Shown: positions 35,088-45,967, counted from the first letter of the stretch. The stretch is 64,000 nucleotides of DNA from Xiphydria camelus (GCA_963678675.1 OY783194.1:15194812-15258811), one strand, 5' to 3'. A program made the numbers and translations. Notes: generated by a model from the letters alone, not told the origin.

Positions 35088-35640
35088 CTAGGGGGCTCCG
35101 CCACCTGCTCGCTGCGCTCGCCGACCCCCCCACGCCGCTTCGCGGCGCTCCCACCGTAGATCCTCGGGAGCGAGGCAGGAGTATTGGGATCTGACTTGTC
35201 TCGATACGCCGTCTGGTGGCGAAAAGTAAAACTATTCCTAGTATACCGTTTAAGTGGGTTTAGCGAGTGACTGGCTGGATTAATGTACACAAACCATTAT
35301 TATTAATATTAATATTAAGCTCGCAAGCGGCTCGAAAGGAAGGAGTACGTTTCGGTACAAGGGCGGGTTTTTTTCCAATTCACGATACGAGAAAAAAGTT
35401 TCGAGAAAGTGGAGGATAAAGACGTGAGAAAAACTCCGAGGAGACGCGCAAATACGTCGACGTCCCGTGATGCGATCAAGGTACAGGCGTATGCGCGTCT
35501 TGAAGGCTGAATTTATGGGAGGTCAACCATGGACGATAGCGGAGGGCAAAGGGTGCCCATGTCCTCCCGCGAGTCTGGTGAAAGTTGGGAAGGGTTCCCG
35601 AAGCCCTGCGCGTGCCGAAACAATAAATAATAATTAAATA
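35088..35640 (-). mobile_element. Helitron-type 3' end, limits unclear
   Basis: On the minus strand, the hairpin ggggcggagcccc followed by CTAG ends at 35088, the same end as at 41061-41064. A second GC-rich palindrome (ccgcttcgcgg) precedes it. The 5' limit is not visible. The GC-rich stretch to about 35610 is unlike its AT-rich surroundings and has no convincing ORF. Confidence 0.5.
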
Positions 35641-36270
35641 ATAACTACACTACCATACACTCTATGTTGGCTGTATACTGCTTTCGGCCATATTGAACTT
35701 TTCGAAGTAAGCTCCTCCCCCATGTCAGATGATAGATAAAACAATATTTTAAAAATCTGCAGTTTTGTGAAAAACTAAAAAAAAGTTTTGCAGCTACCTC
35801 GTTTTTACCACCGAAACCATGAGAAAAAAATTTTTTTTAAATTATTGATAGTAATGTACATGAAGTTTACATAATCTTTTTAGTGGCGAACGACGATATA
35901 TCGTCATTCGCTACACTTACGAAAAGTGCCAATAACGATATATCGTTGCGTATGCGATGGCACGATATTCTTCGCATTGCGAGATAGCTCTATCTCAAAA
36001 TAAATTTATGAAACATTATAAACGGTCTAATTTCATTGCAAAAGAATTTAAAAAATTGTTTTTGGGTTTTTAACCCTTTGCACTCGAGAGGTGACTCAGT
36101 CGCCACGGCGGGCGTTTCATGCGGCAACTCGAGCGGCGCTGCTCCGACGCTCGAGCGATTTCATACGTTATTTTAATAAAAATGTTTGAAAATGTAATAC
36201 TTATACATTATACCACGTGATCTACATAAAACTATGATCAAACGATGATTATTGTTATGTGCACAGATTA
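35641..36270. other. Non-coding; paired acgatatatcgt palindromes
   Basis: Two palindromic cgatatatcg sites lie at about 35895 and 35938. A TTAACCCTTTGCACTCGAG at 36068 looks like a piggyBac-type end, but no partner was found. Confidence 0.4.
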
Positions 36271-37612
36271 CACAGGCACACAAAAAAAGCTCCTGTTCCC
36301 GGAACCAGACCAGTATATCTTTATGTTTTTGAGGTTGCTGAATCCGAATCCGGTATCCGTTTGTCTCCATCACGTCACGTTCAAAGTCATTTCAAGGTCA
36401 AATCCTGGACAAATAGTCAAATCGATTCAAATTATTATTCCTATATATTTTTGAGGTCGCTGAATCCAAATCCGATGTCCGTTTGATCCGACAAGGTCAA
36501 ATTCAAGGTCATTTCAAGGTCAAATGTATTTATTCTGCCAAAAATTAATTTTTTTACTGCAGATTCTGAAAGAACGGGAAATTTTACGTCTAGACATGTA
36601 TTCAATTTTGTTGATAACATAACACACAAGGTCATTTCAAGGTCAAATCTAGCAAAAATGTTCTAATCTAAAGTCCAAGCTGACCCCCTCCATGGGAGTG
36701 CCGGTCGACGTGTTTCCACTCATAGGACGCCGGGTCGCACGTGGAGTGGATAGCGGAGCTTCGATCGCGCCGGCTCGGGTCTGTAGTAAGAGAGGCCGTG
36801 ACGGAGCGGTCAGTCGGAAGGCTGTCGCCTATGGCGGTTTCCTAGCTCTCTCGTGTCTTCAATGCATTACCGCGGATCGGCGTCCATGACCGAATGATCC
36901 GTTGAGCGGTACACGTCTTTGACGTTTAAAAGACGCGGAGGTCTGTTTGGAGATCTGCCAAGTTTTTTTTCCATGCATCAACTCACTCAGTTCCGAGCGA
37001 GAATAAATCTGTTGTCGTACCGCAAAATAAATTTTGAAATCCAGTCACGTGATCTCTCAATTCAAGTGAATTGGAGCTCATCGTTGTAAATTTGATACAG
37101 CGAATATGTGTGGTGTGCCTGCACCCAGGGTACCTCCACGCGGTGACGGTGGGCAACGGTTTTTTTATTGTTTATTTTTCCGGCAAAATCCCTGGATGAA
37201 GGTATCCAAGCCGTCATGGCAGGCACACGGAAATGTGTTACGATACAGCGGTTCTCACAAGGAACCCCAGTATCGGCGGTTGGTCTGGGTAAGCAACCCG
37301 AGTCGAAATTTTAGTCTTCAAACGGTCATCGGAGTCGTCGATCGCGCCGGTCATTCCATTGTGTTTCCAAACACAATAGGAAACCGACGTCGATCGCATC
37401 GTAAGGGTAATCGTTTAGGCGTTCTAGTACTGAATCCCCACTCCAGCCAAAAAGGGTAACGTTGAAATTCCGAGAACCGCTTATGCTAGTATCGAAGGAG
37501 TAACTAGTACTGAATCCCCACTCCAGCCGAAATAAGACATACAATTTTCCAACGGCACACTCGTGGACTTAGAATATTTCTAACAGCTCAATCGTGGACT
37601 TAGAAAATTTTT
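36271..37612. repeat. Left arm of 11.8-kb inverted repeat
   Basis: Blocks 36271-36662 and 37305-37612 are inverted copies of 47685-48055 and 46838-47166 in the expected order. The first block is built of units with aaggtcatttcaaggtcaaa; the second has a doubled unit with gaatccccactccagc. The part between them (36663-37304) has no partner in the right arm: it is GC-richer, with a TTTAAAAG box and later AATAAA signals, and could be a solo LTR or promoter, but I cannot prove this. Confidence 0.7.
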
Positions 37613-37792
37613 TCCGCTTGACTGCATGCCGCTGCGCATGCGTCCCAGTCGGTTCGCGCATAGACGCTGTGCACTCTAGTGGCAAGGGTAAGCATTAAAA
37701 ACGTTACATTTTCTACACGGTACATAGGGAAAGTTAATATTTTGTGAGAATTAGTAACAAATCCTATATAAAAGAAAGGTTGTTTTTCATTA

Positions 37793-37938
37793 TGCCGAAG
37801 TCGAGACAATCGTATTGCATAGTGGGGTGGAAAAATCGCCCTGAAAAAGAAGAAGTATATGGCATACTTTCAAATCTACTTTATATTTTGATTCAAGATT
37901 TGGTCAAGAACAAAGATGCGTTAATTTTTGATTCGTGA
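37793..37938 (+). CDS. Possible THAP-like N-terminus, truncated
   Basis: After ctatataaaag and a good start context (cattATGCCG) the frame reads MPKSRQSYCIVGWKNRPEKE and then loses sense, ending at a stop at 37936-37938. A THAP DNA-binding domain begins with C-x(2-4)-C and an N soon after; here the second cysteine would be the tryptophan. THAP domains start several DNA transposases. The evidence is thin, and the rest of the domain is absent. Confidence 0.25.
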
Positions 37939-38044
37939 GCGTGGGGCTCGGGAAACCGTTAGCAACGGTACCTTCGCCCTTTAGACACAGACTCGGCCAG
38001 CCCCAGCGTAATTGGCTGTTCCACCGACCCTCCTCTAATTAGCC

Positions 38045-38162
38045 AATGAGGGTGCATAACGTTACCCACGCTATCCCCTCCGTCGACCAAATGTCGCCAC
38101 GTTCCGAACTTATACAGTTATATATATAAAAGGAGCCGAGGGGCTCGTGTCGTCTTTTCTTA
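38045..38162 (+). promoter_or_regulatory. Promoter-like block shared with 54711-54770
   Basis: About 50 bp (caatgagggtgcataacg ... cctccgtcgacca) is almost the same at 54711-54760, just before the Myb-like gene. Both are followed by a TATA-type box (tatatataaaagg here, actatataag there). It is probably the core promoter of related elements. Confidence 0.5.
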
Positions 38163-38721
38163 GAGCCCGGGCACACAGAGCGCGGTCTGGCGTTCCGCGT
38201 TCTGCGTTCAGCGTTCTGCGTTTAGAGTTCTGCGTTCCGACGGCACACAGGCGGCGGTCAATTAACCAGCGTTCCAGTTTTGTTCAAAATATTGTGCGTG
38301 AAACATGCTCTCAGATAGTTCGTCTTCCGACGAAGAAGAAGCATTGCTTTTGTGGAGCCTGAAAGCGACCAGGAGAAAAAGAAAAAGAAACACTGGGTGC
38401 ACCCAATAAACAGCAAGCGAGAAGACGAAGAAGAATTTCATACTCTTTTTGCTGAATTGCTTGACGATGAAGAACGATTTCTTATTTATTTTCGTATGTC
38501 ATACAACAAACGTCTTTCGCAAACTAATTCAGTTAATTTTTCTGTTTCCGACATAGCGTTCACGCGTTCTCTGTCTTTCTGTGAATAGAACGCCAGAACG
38601 CAAGAGTTCTCGTTGACCGCAGCGGTCTGACCGCTGGCAGTGCGTGTTGTTACTTGTAACTCCATTCATTACAAAGAACGCGGAACGCGGAACGCTGACC
38701 GCGCCCTGTGTCCCCGGGCCC
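38163..38721 (+). mobile_element. PIF/Harbinger derivative with TTA duplications
   Basis: The ends gagcccgggcacacag / ctgtgtccccgggccc are inverted with two mismatches and are flanked by TTA at 38160-38162 and 38722-38724, the expected Harbinger target duplication. It holds the start of a HARBI1-like frame only. It inserted just downstream of the promoter-like block. Confidence 0.85.
38305..38530 (+). pseudogene. HARBI1-like transposase, N-terminal piece with frameshift
   Basis: ATG at 38305 gives MLSDSSSSDEEEALLLWSLK and ATRRKRKRN. After a one-base shift in an A run the frame reads KKHWVHPINSKREDEEEFHT, LFAELLDDEERFLIYFRMS. Serine-acidic start, HWVHP and YFRMS are the N-terminal marks of Harbinger transposases. 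The DDE domain is missing. It differs clearly from the piece at 28795-29049, so two Harbinger lineages are present. Confidence 0.7.
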
Positions 38722-38724
38722 TTA

Positions 38725-39200
38725 GCTTGTCTTGTGATTATCAACTATCAACGTGTCTTATATCTCATCAACTTGAATATATTTATATCAGTTTTATAGT
38801 GAGTGCAGTGTCCAGTTTATTCGAACTTGATCTTTCGTTACACGTTTCGGTACCTTTGAAGCAGAGTGGTTTAGCGCTCCACAGGCACGAACCCGCCATT
38901 AACGGCCGACCTGGACCGGAAAAGTAAGTAGAATCATTTTTACGTATATTGATATTATTTTTATAAATATTCTGGTACATGTTGCACTATCATGTACGTT
39001 GTGCCCCGATAATATAACCTTAAAATTATTTGACGCTTTCTTGAATAGATCTTTTCATTCTGAGCGCAAGTAACTAGCGCGCCTCATGTGTAATTAAAAA
39101 GCCTAGCGCTAACTTTAAGAGTTTCGAACAGTTTTTTATTCGCAATATATTCCTACAGTCTCAAACTAGTGCAGTTAATCTAGACATTGCATATATGGTG
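38725..39200. other. Possible untranslated first exon, otherwise no gene
   Basis: Sequence downstream of the promoter-like block, interrupted by the Harbinger derivative, runs to a donor-like ggaaaagtaagtag near 38925. It may be a leader exon of the lost parent element. No coding sense was found. Confidence 0.3.
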
Positions 39201-39202
39201 TA

Positions 39203-39476
39203 CAGTATGTCCGCGATCAAACAGACCATACCAAATTGTGAGTTTTGCATGAGCACCCCTATGGGTCTCCTCGTCCAACAGAATCACCGGAGAAGCGTGA
39301 ATGCGCATGCGTAGTCATCCGAAACCGATGTGAACTTTCTGACGACACCAACACCCGCGGATGACTACGCATGCTCATTCACGCTTCTCCGGTGATTCTA
39401 TTGGACGAGGAGACCCACGGGGGTGCTCATGCAAAACTCGCAATTTTGCTATGGTCTGTTTGATCGCGGACATACA
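39203..39476. mobile_element. Palindromic element, arms about 115 bp
   Basis: Ends cagtatgtccgcgatcaaac / its complement. A related inner end occurs at 57955-58080, so this is a small family. TA lies in the gtac context on both sides. No ORF of its own. Confidence 0.75.
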
Positions 39477-39894
39477 GTACAAGAAGTTGGGCTTCAGGGC
39501 ATGAAAAGTACACCAATCGATAGCTGGAGGTTCCAATATTAACATATCAAAATGTATCATTTGTCAATCCCCGGGAAAATTTATAATTAATTAAAAACTA
39601 TCGAAGTTCTGGCCCTAAGCCACTTTAATCATTCATTTCTCCTATATTATTTACTCAATCAAACAAATGCAGCTACCAATTTGTAGCGGAAAAAGTTTAC
39701 TATAAAATTGATGCGAGAACCGACATGACAAAATGCACGGTTAATTTCTAATAATTTTTGATGTGTAAACATCTATGCTATGGCTCTACGGTGGGACCTT
39801 CCTGGGAAATCGAGCGTCAGACGTAAGCCGTGTACATGTGACTGCGTCAGTGTGTGTGTGGCGCTACTGCGCATACTATTCGCGCAAGCTGGAT
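39477..39894. other. No gene seen
   Basis: Unassigned sequence between a palindromic element and a Helitron. No ORF or repeat partner recognised. Confidence 0.5.
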
Positions 39895-40645
39895 TATCTC
39901 AACGAGAAAACATTTTAAAGAAAAATGTTTAATACAAAACTTTAAGGATTTTCCCGTGGCTACCCAGTGGTCGTATTGGATTTGACCTTGACCGTGACCT
40001 TTAAGGTAATATCAAATGCCTTCCTAAACCGTTCATCCGATTGCGATGAAACTTTGGGGAACGGTTGGACGCATGCCCGCAAGGTTTCTGAGTTAGTAAA
40101 TCTTATAAAAGGTGTTCAAAAAGTACCGGTACTGATGATTATTATGCCTTCCTAAACCGTTCATCCGATTGCGATGAAAAGTTGGGAAATGGTTGGACGC
40201 ATGCCCGCGAAGGTTTCTGAGTTAGTAAATCTTATACAGGGTGTTCAAAAAGTACCGGTACGGATGATTATTATGCCTTCCTAAACCGTTCATCCGATTG
40301 CGATGAAAATTTGGGGAACAGTTGGACGCATATCCGCGAAGGTTTCTGAGTTAGTAAATCTTATACAGGGTGTTAAAAAAGTCGAACTATACTTGACCTA
40401 AATTTGACCTCCGCTGACAATAAAGGTAACATGAAAAAAATGGTCAAGAACACATTTGAACGTGAAAAAAAATTAATTTGACCTTGATATAACCTTGAAG
40501 GTCATGGCCAAGGTCAAATCCAATATGACCATTGCGTAGCTCGGGAAAAATACTAAAAGTTTTGTATTAAAAATATATTTAAACAATGGTGGACGGACAA
40601 AATCAATCCACAATCTATCCGTGCGAAGCCGGGACGGGCTGCTAG
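39895..40645 (+). mobile_element. Helitron copy with intact 3' end, 5' lost
   Basis: It matches 20436-21190 closely, including three copies of the atgccttcctaaaccgttca unit, but starts inside the element. It ends with the agccgggacgggct hairpin and CTAG at 40642-40645, followed by T as expected for A|T insertion. Confidence 0.8.
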
Positions 40646-41064
40646 TAAGTTATAAATCTAATATAATAATAATAAATATTTTATTGTAGAAAAAATTAAA
40701 CTTCTTTATGTCGAACTACGACGTCATATTCCCCAATTAAACTCGGACCGCAGATAATTGTAAGATGTTTACACATCCTCCGTGAGTACGACGGCACTCA
40801 CACCTTTTTTTTTTTATGTAATTTCTGAGCATCTTTCGTCAAGCAATCAGCTATTCCCACGGCAACCACAACCACGACGGCGACGACAAGGACGAGGATG
40901 ACGGCGACGAGGACGGCGACTACGAGAATGGCGACGGCGACGACGACGACGACGCAACGTATTGAACGGAGAGGAGAGTAACGACGTGATGCTGCTGCAA
41001 AAGCTTGGGGGAGCGCCGCGACAGGGGTTGACGAGCGAAGCGAGTAGGGGGCGGAGCCCCCTAG
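40646..41064 (+). mobile_element. Second Helitron-type 3' end, GAC-rich
   Basis: A gac/ggc-rich tract at about 40868-40960 gives Arg/Asp-rich frames without meaning. The segment ends gagcgaagcgagtagggg then a ggggc/gcccc hairpin and CTAG at 41061-41064. The 5' limit is unclear. The same terminus, inverted, lies at 35088. Confidence 0.6.
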
Positions 41065-41106
41065 TATTTAAATATAACATAAGTTTTTAACCAAATCCAA
41101 AAAAAA

Positions 41107-41410
41107 AATATGTTTAGTTCTGGTATGCTTCTTTCTGACTGTTTAGCATACTATTCCATACGACCTTATTGTTTATAAACGAAATATGTTTATTTCTGGT
41201 ATGTTTTTGTCTGACTGTTTAGCTTACTATTGCATGCGACCTTATTGTTTATAAACGAAATATGTTTAGTTCTGGTATGTTTATGTCTGTGACTCTTTAG
41301 CTTACTATTCGATGGGTACCTTATCATTTATAAACGAAATATGTTTAGTTCTGGTATGTTTATGTCTGACTGTTTAGCTTACTATTCCATGCGTATCTTA
41401 TCGTTTCAAA
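41107..41410. repeat. Tandem array, unit about 78 bp, 4 copies
   Basis: Units starting near 41108, 41184, 41260 and 41339 share tatgtttagttctggtatg and ctgtttagcttactattc. It directly follows the Helitron 3' end. Confidence 0.85.
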
Positions 41411-41838
41411 ATTCAATAATAAAGATAAAAACATTACAATAATATATTGTGCAAAAGATGTTTGCAAAAAGCACTAAAATAACATAATATAATGAGATTA
41501 TGATACTCTAGAGCAACAAATGTTATGTTAACAAAGATAAACACATATTACAACAATATACTTTATTACAATATATTATTATCACAATATATTATGCAAT
41601 ACATTATTACTAATGTGTTATACAAAAATATATATATTATTTTTCATTAATATTCATCTGTATTTCAGTATTATTCAATATACGCACAGGGTCACGGATT
41701 CTGTCGCTAGGGACTTTCTGAAATGTAATTTGTAAACATACTAGCCAATGAACAATTAATTCTGTCGCCCTCATTAGCTACAGTGGCGTTTACCCTCGTT
41801 AACCAGCGACGGAATCCGAGTCCCTGGGTGTATATATA
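41411..41838. other. AT-rich, no gene seen
   Basis: Contains acaatatattat-type short repeats around 41560-41640; nothing coding. Confidence 0.5.
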
Positions 41839-42137
41839 GCCCCCCCCCCCCCCCCCCCGGGTATATATATACCTGTAACCTACCTGTATCCCCTCCACTG
41901 CCATTTTCGGAGAAATAAGAGTCGTTAAATGGTCTAATGACCGGATTAAAGTAATCCAACGGGAGTCTTCAAACAGTCATCCTAGTACAGAATTTGCACT
42001 TTTGGAAGCCTAGGATGACTGTTTGAAGACTCCCGTTGGATTACTTTAATCCGGTCATTAGACCATTTAATGACTCTTATTTCTCCGAAAATGGCAGTGG
42101 AGAGGATACAGGTAGGGTTTACACAGGTATATATATA
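41839..42137. repeat. Poly-C run and hairpin with 125-bp arms
   Basis: A C run of about 20 bases (41839-41858) is followed by inverted arms 41860-41985 and 42009-42137, loop about 23 bp. Their outer ends are tatatatacc and ggtatatata. This is a foldback derivative directly next to the mariner-type palindrome. Confidence 0.75.
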
Positions 42138-43013
42138 CAGGGTGACATTTTGAAAACTTGCCACCCCAATATCTTAGAAAGTTACAGGGATTTTCTAAAA
42201 AACAAAAATACGGTTTCGGCAGTGGAGAGGGGGAACCAAAATGACATAATCGGAGACGCACCTACTCCAACCCCCTTAGGGGTAGCCCCCCCAACTTTGT
42301 AATCTTAAATAGCAACCCCCCATGTGTAATACAGCGTTGGAAAGCTCTTTAAAAATGCTTTACAACAACACCAAATTTTGGTACCTTTCGATGAGTAGTT
42401 TTCGCGCAAATCGAGAAAGAAACTGCCAGAAGTAAGTTTTGTCAATTTATTTATTAAAGGTCAATTATGTTACAATAAATTTTCGAAATGATTTCCATTA
42501 TCTGATCTTACTCCCTGCGATTTCTTCTTATGGGGACATCTGAAATCTGTTGTTTTTCAAACTCAACCAGCAAGCATTAACCAACTGAAACAGAGAATTA
42601 TGCAAGAATGTCGCAAAATTTCAAGAACAACATTTGAAAAAGTCCGAAAAATCAATGGAAATCATTTCGAAAATTTATTGTAACGTAATTGACCTTTAAT
42701 AAATAAATTGACAACTTACTTCTAGCAGTTTCTTTCTCGATTTGCGCAAAAACTACTCATCGAAAGGTACCAAAATTTGGTGTTGTTGTAAAGCATTTTT
42801 AAAGAGCTTTCCAACGCTGTATCACACATGGGGGGTTGCTATTTAAGATTACAAAGTTGGGGGGGCTACCCCTAAGGGGGTTGGAGTAGGTGCGTCTCCG
42901 ATTATGTCATTTTGGTTCCCCCTCTCCACTGCCGAAACCGTATTTTTGTTTTTTAGAAAATCCCTGTAACTTTCTAAGATATTGGGGTGGCAAGTTTTCA
43001 AAATGTCACCCTG
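42138..43013 (+). mobile_element. Tc1/mariner-type palindrome, 358-bp arms, transposase core remnant
   Basis: The arms 42138-42495 and 42658-43013 end cagggtgacattttgaaaac / complement, in tata context. The loop encodes on the plus strand DLTPCDFFLWGHLKSVVFQT then INQLKQRIMQECRKISRTTF and NGNHFEN. P.D.FLWG.LK is the conserved block carrying the third acidic catalytic residue of IS630/Tc1/mariner-type transposases. Everything upstream was replaced by the second arm. Confidence 0.8.
42501..42665 (+). pseudogene. Mariner-type transposase C-terminal remnant
   Basis: About 55 codons starting SDLTPCDFFLWGHLK and ending GNHFEN. The aspartate in PCDFFLWG is the likely third catalytic residue. The normal end GGHFEHL is eroded and runs into the right arm without a proper stop. 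There is no start, so it is not expressed as a transposase. Confidence 0.75.
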
Positions 43014-43035
43014 TATATATATATATATATACATA

Positions 43036-43431
43036 CAGCGTGTTACTTAATGATAGGCCGTAATTGCAAGGGCACATTACTGAATCAATTTCCAGTAGAA
43101 AAGTTCATATTAACATGTGTCAATATGAATATATTATTTTGTCAATATTATTCGTGAGACTGTCCCCCGGGACGCCACTGGGACTCACAATTATCTTCTA
43201 GTTAGTGCTAACTTAGCGTCTCATTACAGTAAACAACAATGCCAAATGTCAACAAAATCGGCACAACGATCTTTGAGATATTATTAAAAAACCGATTTTT
43301 TTAAAAACTTTGACGTCCTGTATCTTGAAAACCAGACATTTTAGAACACATGTTAACAGAAACTTTTCTACTGGAAATTGATTCAGTAATGTGCCCTTGT
43401 AATCACGGCCTATCATTAAGTAACACCCTGT
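43036..43431. mobile_element. Small inverted-repeat element, 76-bp ends
   Basis: Ends cagcgtgttacttaatgata / complement (cagggtgttactt at the other end), with TA flanks. No coding part. Same CAGGGTGT end type as its neighbours. Confidence 0.7.
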
Positions 43432-43556
43432 ATATATGAGCTATCTATTTTATTTATATATACATATATTTGTATATATATTATAGTTATTCATATGTAG
43501 TCAATCACTTTATTAATATATATAATCTTACAGAGTCTTGGTAGGAGAAGAATTAA

Positions 43557-45890
43557 ATGACAACATTTTTTCCTGAAGAACCCGGGCAATATGATCTTGA
43601 TAGAAACTATGAGCAAGAAGATGAACCAATGGACGAAGAACCGGATAATGAAGAGGATGAAAATGATGCAGAGCCATTGTATCACAATGCTGAGATCACT
43701 GTTAAAGAGAGGATGTTGCTAATACAACCACTGATGCTACAACACAACTTGAGCATGACATGCATCTCTGATGTAATTAGTGTGATACAATTACATTGTC
43801 CACAGGAGGGATTAAAAAAAAATAGCCTCTACCGATTTCGAAAGTACTGCAGCATTGACAAAAACTATGAAACAAAGAAACATTTTTATTGCTCAGAATG
43901 TATGCAAGAACTGCAACGAGAAAACGATATCTGCCCATCATGTCCCGAACAACGTCCATCGTACTTCATTGAGCTGCCAGTAATTAAGAATTTACGAGAA
44001 ATGTATAAGAGGAGAAATTTTTATAATCAACTGCAATCACGTTTTGATCATCCTGGCCAAGAAAACAACTGCATAAGTGATATATATGATGGTCAATTAT
44101 ATAAGGAGTGGATGAATAATGGTTTTCTCACAAACAGATCGAACATTTCATTCAGTTGGTACACCGACGGTATACCAGTGTTCAAATCTTCGAAAATAAG
44201 TGTATGGCCATTGTATCTTACTATTAATGAGATTCCACCGGATAAAAGAAAAAGGAAAGAGAACACTCTTATAGCTGCTTTGTGGCACGGCGACAAAAAA
44301 CCGCATTTTAATTTTCTTTTTTCTCACATGCGTACCCTGTTCGAAGCTCTATTCCGTGGAGTACAAGTGACGTTACCAGCGGGACAAATTATTACAGTCC
44401 GAGGGATCATTTTATTAGGCACCTGTGACATGCCAGCAAAATGTGACTGCCTAAATTTTGTTCAATATAATGGTAGATATGGCTGCCCTGTTTGCTTTAC
44501 GCCAGGTGAAAGCATTCGAATCGGACCGCAACATAGTTTGCAAACTTATCCCTATGAGGAAGAGATTGACAATATTAGACGTACATCAGAAATTTGTCTT
44601 AGATACGCAGACGAAGCTAGGCTAGGTGAACCTGTTTTTGGCGTAAAAGGACACACAGCTCTTTCCCGACTAATGGTACATTCTATGAAAGGTGTGGCCA
44701 TCGACCGAATGCATGTGTTAGATGGCGGTGTCATGAAAAAAATATTGACGTTGTCTTGCGATCGAAAATATATTCAACAGCCTTGGTCTTTAGTACAACA
44801 CATTGAAGAGATTGACTCGCGATTACAGAGCATCAAGCCTCCAAAGTTTGTGCACAGAATGCCACGAAGTACAAACGATTTAATCCATTGGAAAGCTTCG
44901 GAACTGAAAATGTCTCTATTTTATTATTCTATTCCTGTCTTCGAAGGACTTATGGTTGAAGAATACTTTGAAAACTTTTTGAGATTACTAGTTGCATCTG
45001 TTATACTAAGTGGTGAAGGAATTACTGATATGATGATAGACGTAGCTAATGATTTATTGCATCATTTTGTTTGCGAATTCGAAGATCTATATGGCTTGCA
45101 AAACTGCTCCATAAATATTCATTCACTGCTTCATTTGGCTAACTGCGTACGAAATTTAGGACCACTTTGGGTGTACACGTGCTATGAGTATGAAGATTTG
45201 AATCGACATTTCTTGAGACTCATTCACGGGACGTGGCACTTGGAAAGTCAAATTGCTGTACTTCATAGCCAGTGCATTAAAATGATTCATTACGTCGAGG
45301 AACTTCCAGAAGGAAAAATACGAGATTTTTGTTTACAAAAAAAACGGCAAGTGAAGATTATCGAACAAATTGGAGACCATACATACTCTGTTGGCACTTA
45401 CAAAGCTCTTTTAGAACTACCAGATAATATTGAACGTGCCATGCGGGATAATCAACTAAATTTGAGACACTATAGAAAGTGGCAATACTTTAGATTGCTT
45501 AAAAAGAACAAATTGTATGTATCTGAAGGCTACAGAAGAGTTTTGCAGACATCTTCATCTGCTATACAATATATTGATAATGTCGACAATGAGATGAAGT
45601 ATGGAATCGTTCAATATTACATAAGACTATTGAATAATCAATGCAGACACGACAATTGCAATTGCGAACATTTACACTTTGCTGTTATCCGGGATATTAT
45701 CTGCGACAGTACATTCAACGCTGACGGTACTCAATACAGGTACAATACAGCAAGATTCATGTACAAATGTCATTCTACAAATAATATTAGAATCGTTTCT
45801 GTACATTCTATACGAAGTTCATGTTTTTATATTGACATAAACGATCAATCATATATAGCTATGCCAATTAACCATAAAGAATTGGAATAG
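43557..45890 (+). CDS. Tnp2/CACTA-like transposase, intact 777-codon frame
   Basis: This is the only long undamaged frame in the window. A start ATG (context attaaATGAC) follows an acceptor-like tract cttacag (43533), so an earlier exon may exist. The N-terminus is acidic (residues 10-45: QEDEPMDEEPDNEEDEND), followed by a CxxC...CxxC finger (FYCSECMQEL, DICPSCPEQ, about 115-135). The central part reads WYTDGIPVFKSSKISVWPLY (about 200-220), GDKKPHFNFLF, GIILLGTCDMPAKCDCLNF, YGCPVCFTPGE, FGVKGHTALSR and AIDRMHVLDGG; then PPKFVHRMPRSTNDLIHWKA, FYYSIPVFEGL and LGPLWVYTCYEYEDLNRHF. DG, CDMPAK, IDRMHV and the C-terminal LGPLW..(Y/F)E..N order match Tnp2 transposases of CACTA/EnSpm-like elements with a DUF4218-like end. 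Such proteins cut and join DNA at CACT(A/G) ends. No such ends were found nearby. The absence of any stop suggests recent activity or selection. Confidence 0.8.
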   Translation: MTTFFPEEPGQYDLDRNYEQEDEPMDEEPDNEEDENDAEPLYHNAEITVKERMLLIQPLMLQHNLSMTCISDVISVIQLHCPQEGLKKNSLYRFRKYCSIDKNYETKKHFYCSECMQELQRENDICPSCPEQRPSYFIELPVIKNLREMYKRRNFYNQLQSRFDHPGQENNCISDIYDGQLYKEWMNNGFLTNRSNISFSWYTDGIPVFKSSKISVWPLYLTINEIPPDKRKRKENTLIAALWHGDKKPHFNFLFSHMRTLFEALFRGVQVTLPAGQIITVRGIILLGTCDMPAKCDCLNFVQYNGRYGCPVCFTPGESIRIGPQHSLQTYPYEEEIDNIRRTSEICLRYADEARLGEPVFGVKGHTALSRLMVHSMKGVAIDRMHVLDGGVMKKILTLSCDRKYIQQPWSLVQHIEEIDSRLQSIKPPKFVHRMPRSTNDLIHWKASELKMSLFYYSIPVFEGLMVEEYFENFLRLLVASVILSGEGITDMMIDVANDLLHHFVCEFEDLYGLQNCSINIHSLLHLANCVRNLGPLWVYTCYEYEDLNRHFLRLIHGTWHLESQIAVLHSQCIKMIHYVEELPEGKIRDFCLQKKRQVKIIEQIGDHTYSVGTYKALLELPDNIERAMRDNQLNLRHYRKWQYFRLLKKNKLYVSEGYRRVLQTSSSAIQYIDNVDNEMKYGIVQYYIRLLNNQCRHDNCNCEHLHFAVIRDIICDSTFNADGTQYRYNTARFMYKCHSTNNIRIVSVHSIRSSCFYIDINDQSYIAMPINHKELE

Positions 45891-45907
45891 ACCGTTATTA
45901 TAATTAA

Positions 45908-45967
45908 TTTAACTTAACTAGGTAATTATCAGGTTGTTTGGCCTGATAATTACCTAGTTAAGTAAAA
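45908..45967. repeat. Hairpin just after the transposase stop
   Basis: taacttaactaggtaattat and its complement form an almost perfect stem with a loop of about 8 bases, 18 bp after the stop codon. atagaccgttatt occurs on both sides (45889 and 46012). It could be a 3'-end structure or a small insertion. Confidence 0.7.

Noticed and set aside
35088..35640. GC-rich stretch as an rRNA or structural RNA gene
   Set aside because: No rRNA landmark or cloverleaf could be recognised. The GC-rich palindromes next to CTAG fit a Helitron end better.
36068..36175. TTAACCCTTTGCACTCGAG as a piggyBac left end
   Set aside because: No inverted partner with GGGTTAA was found at a sensible distance, so an element cannot be delimited.
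40847..41080. Arginine-rich ORF on the minus strand
   Set aside because: It is the translation of a GAC/GGC simple repeat close to a Helitron 3' end.
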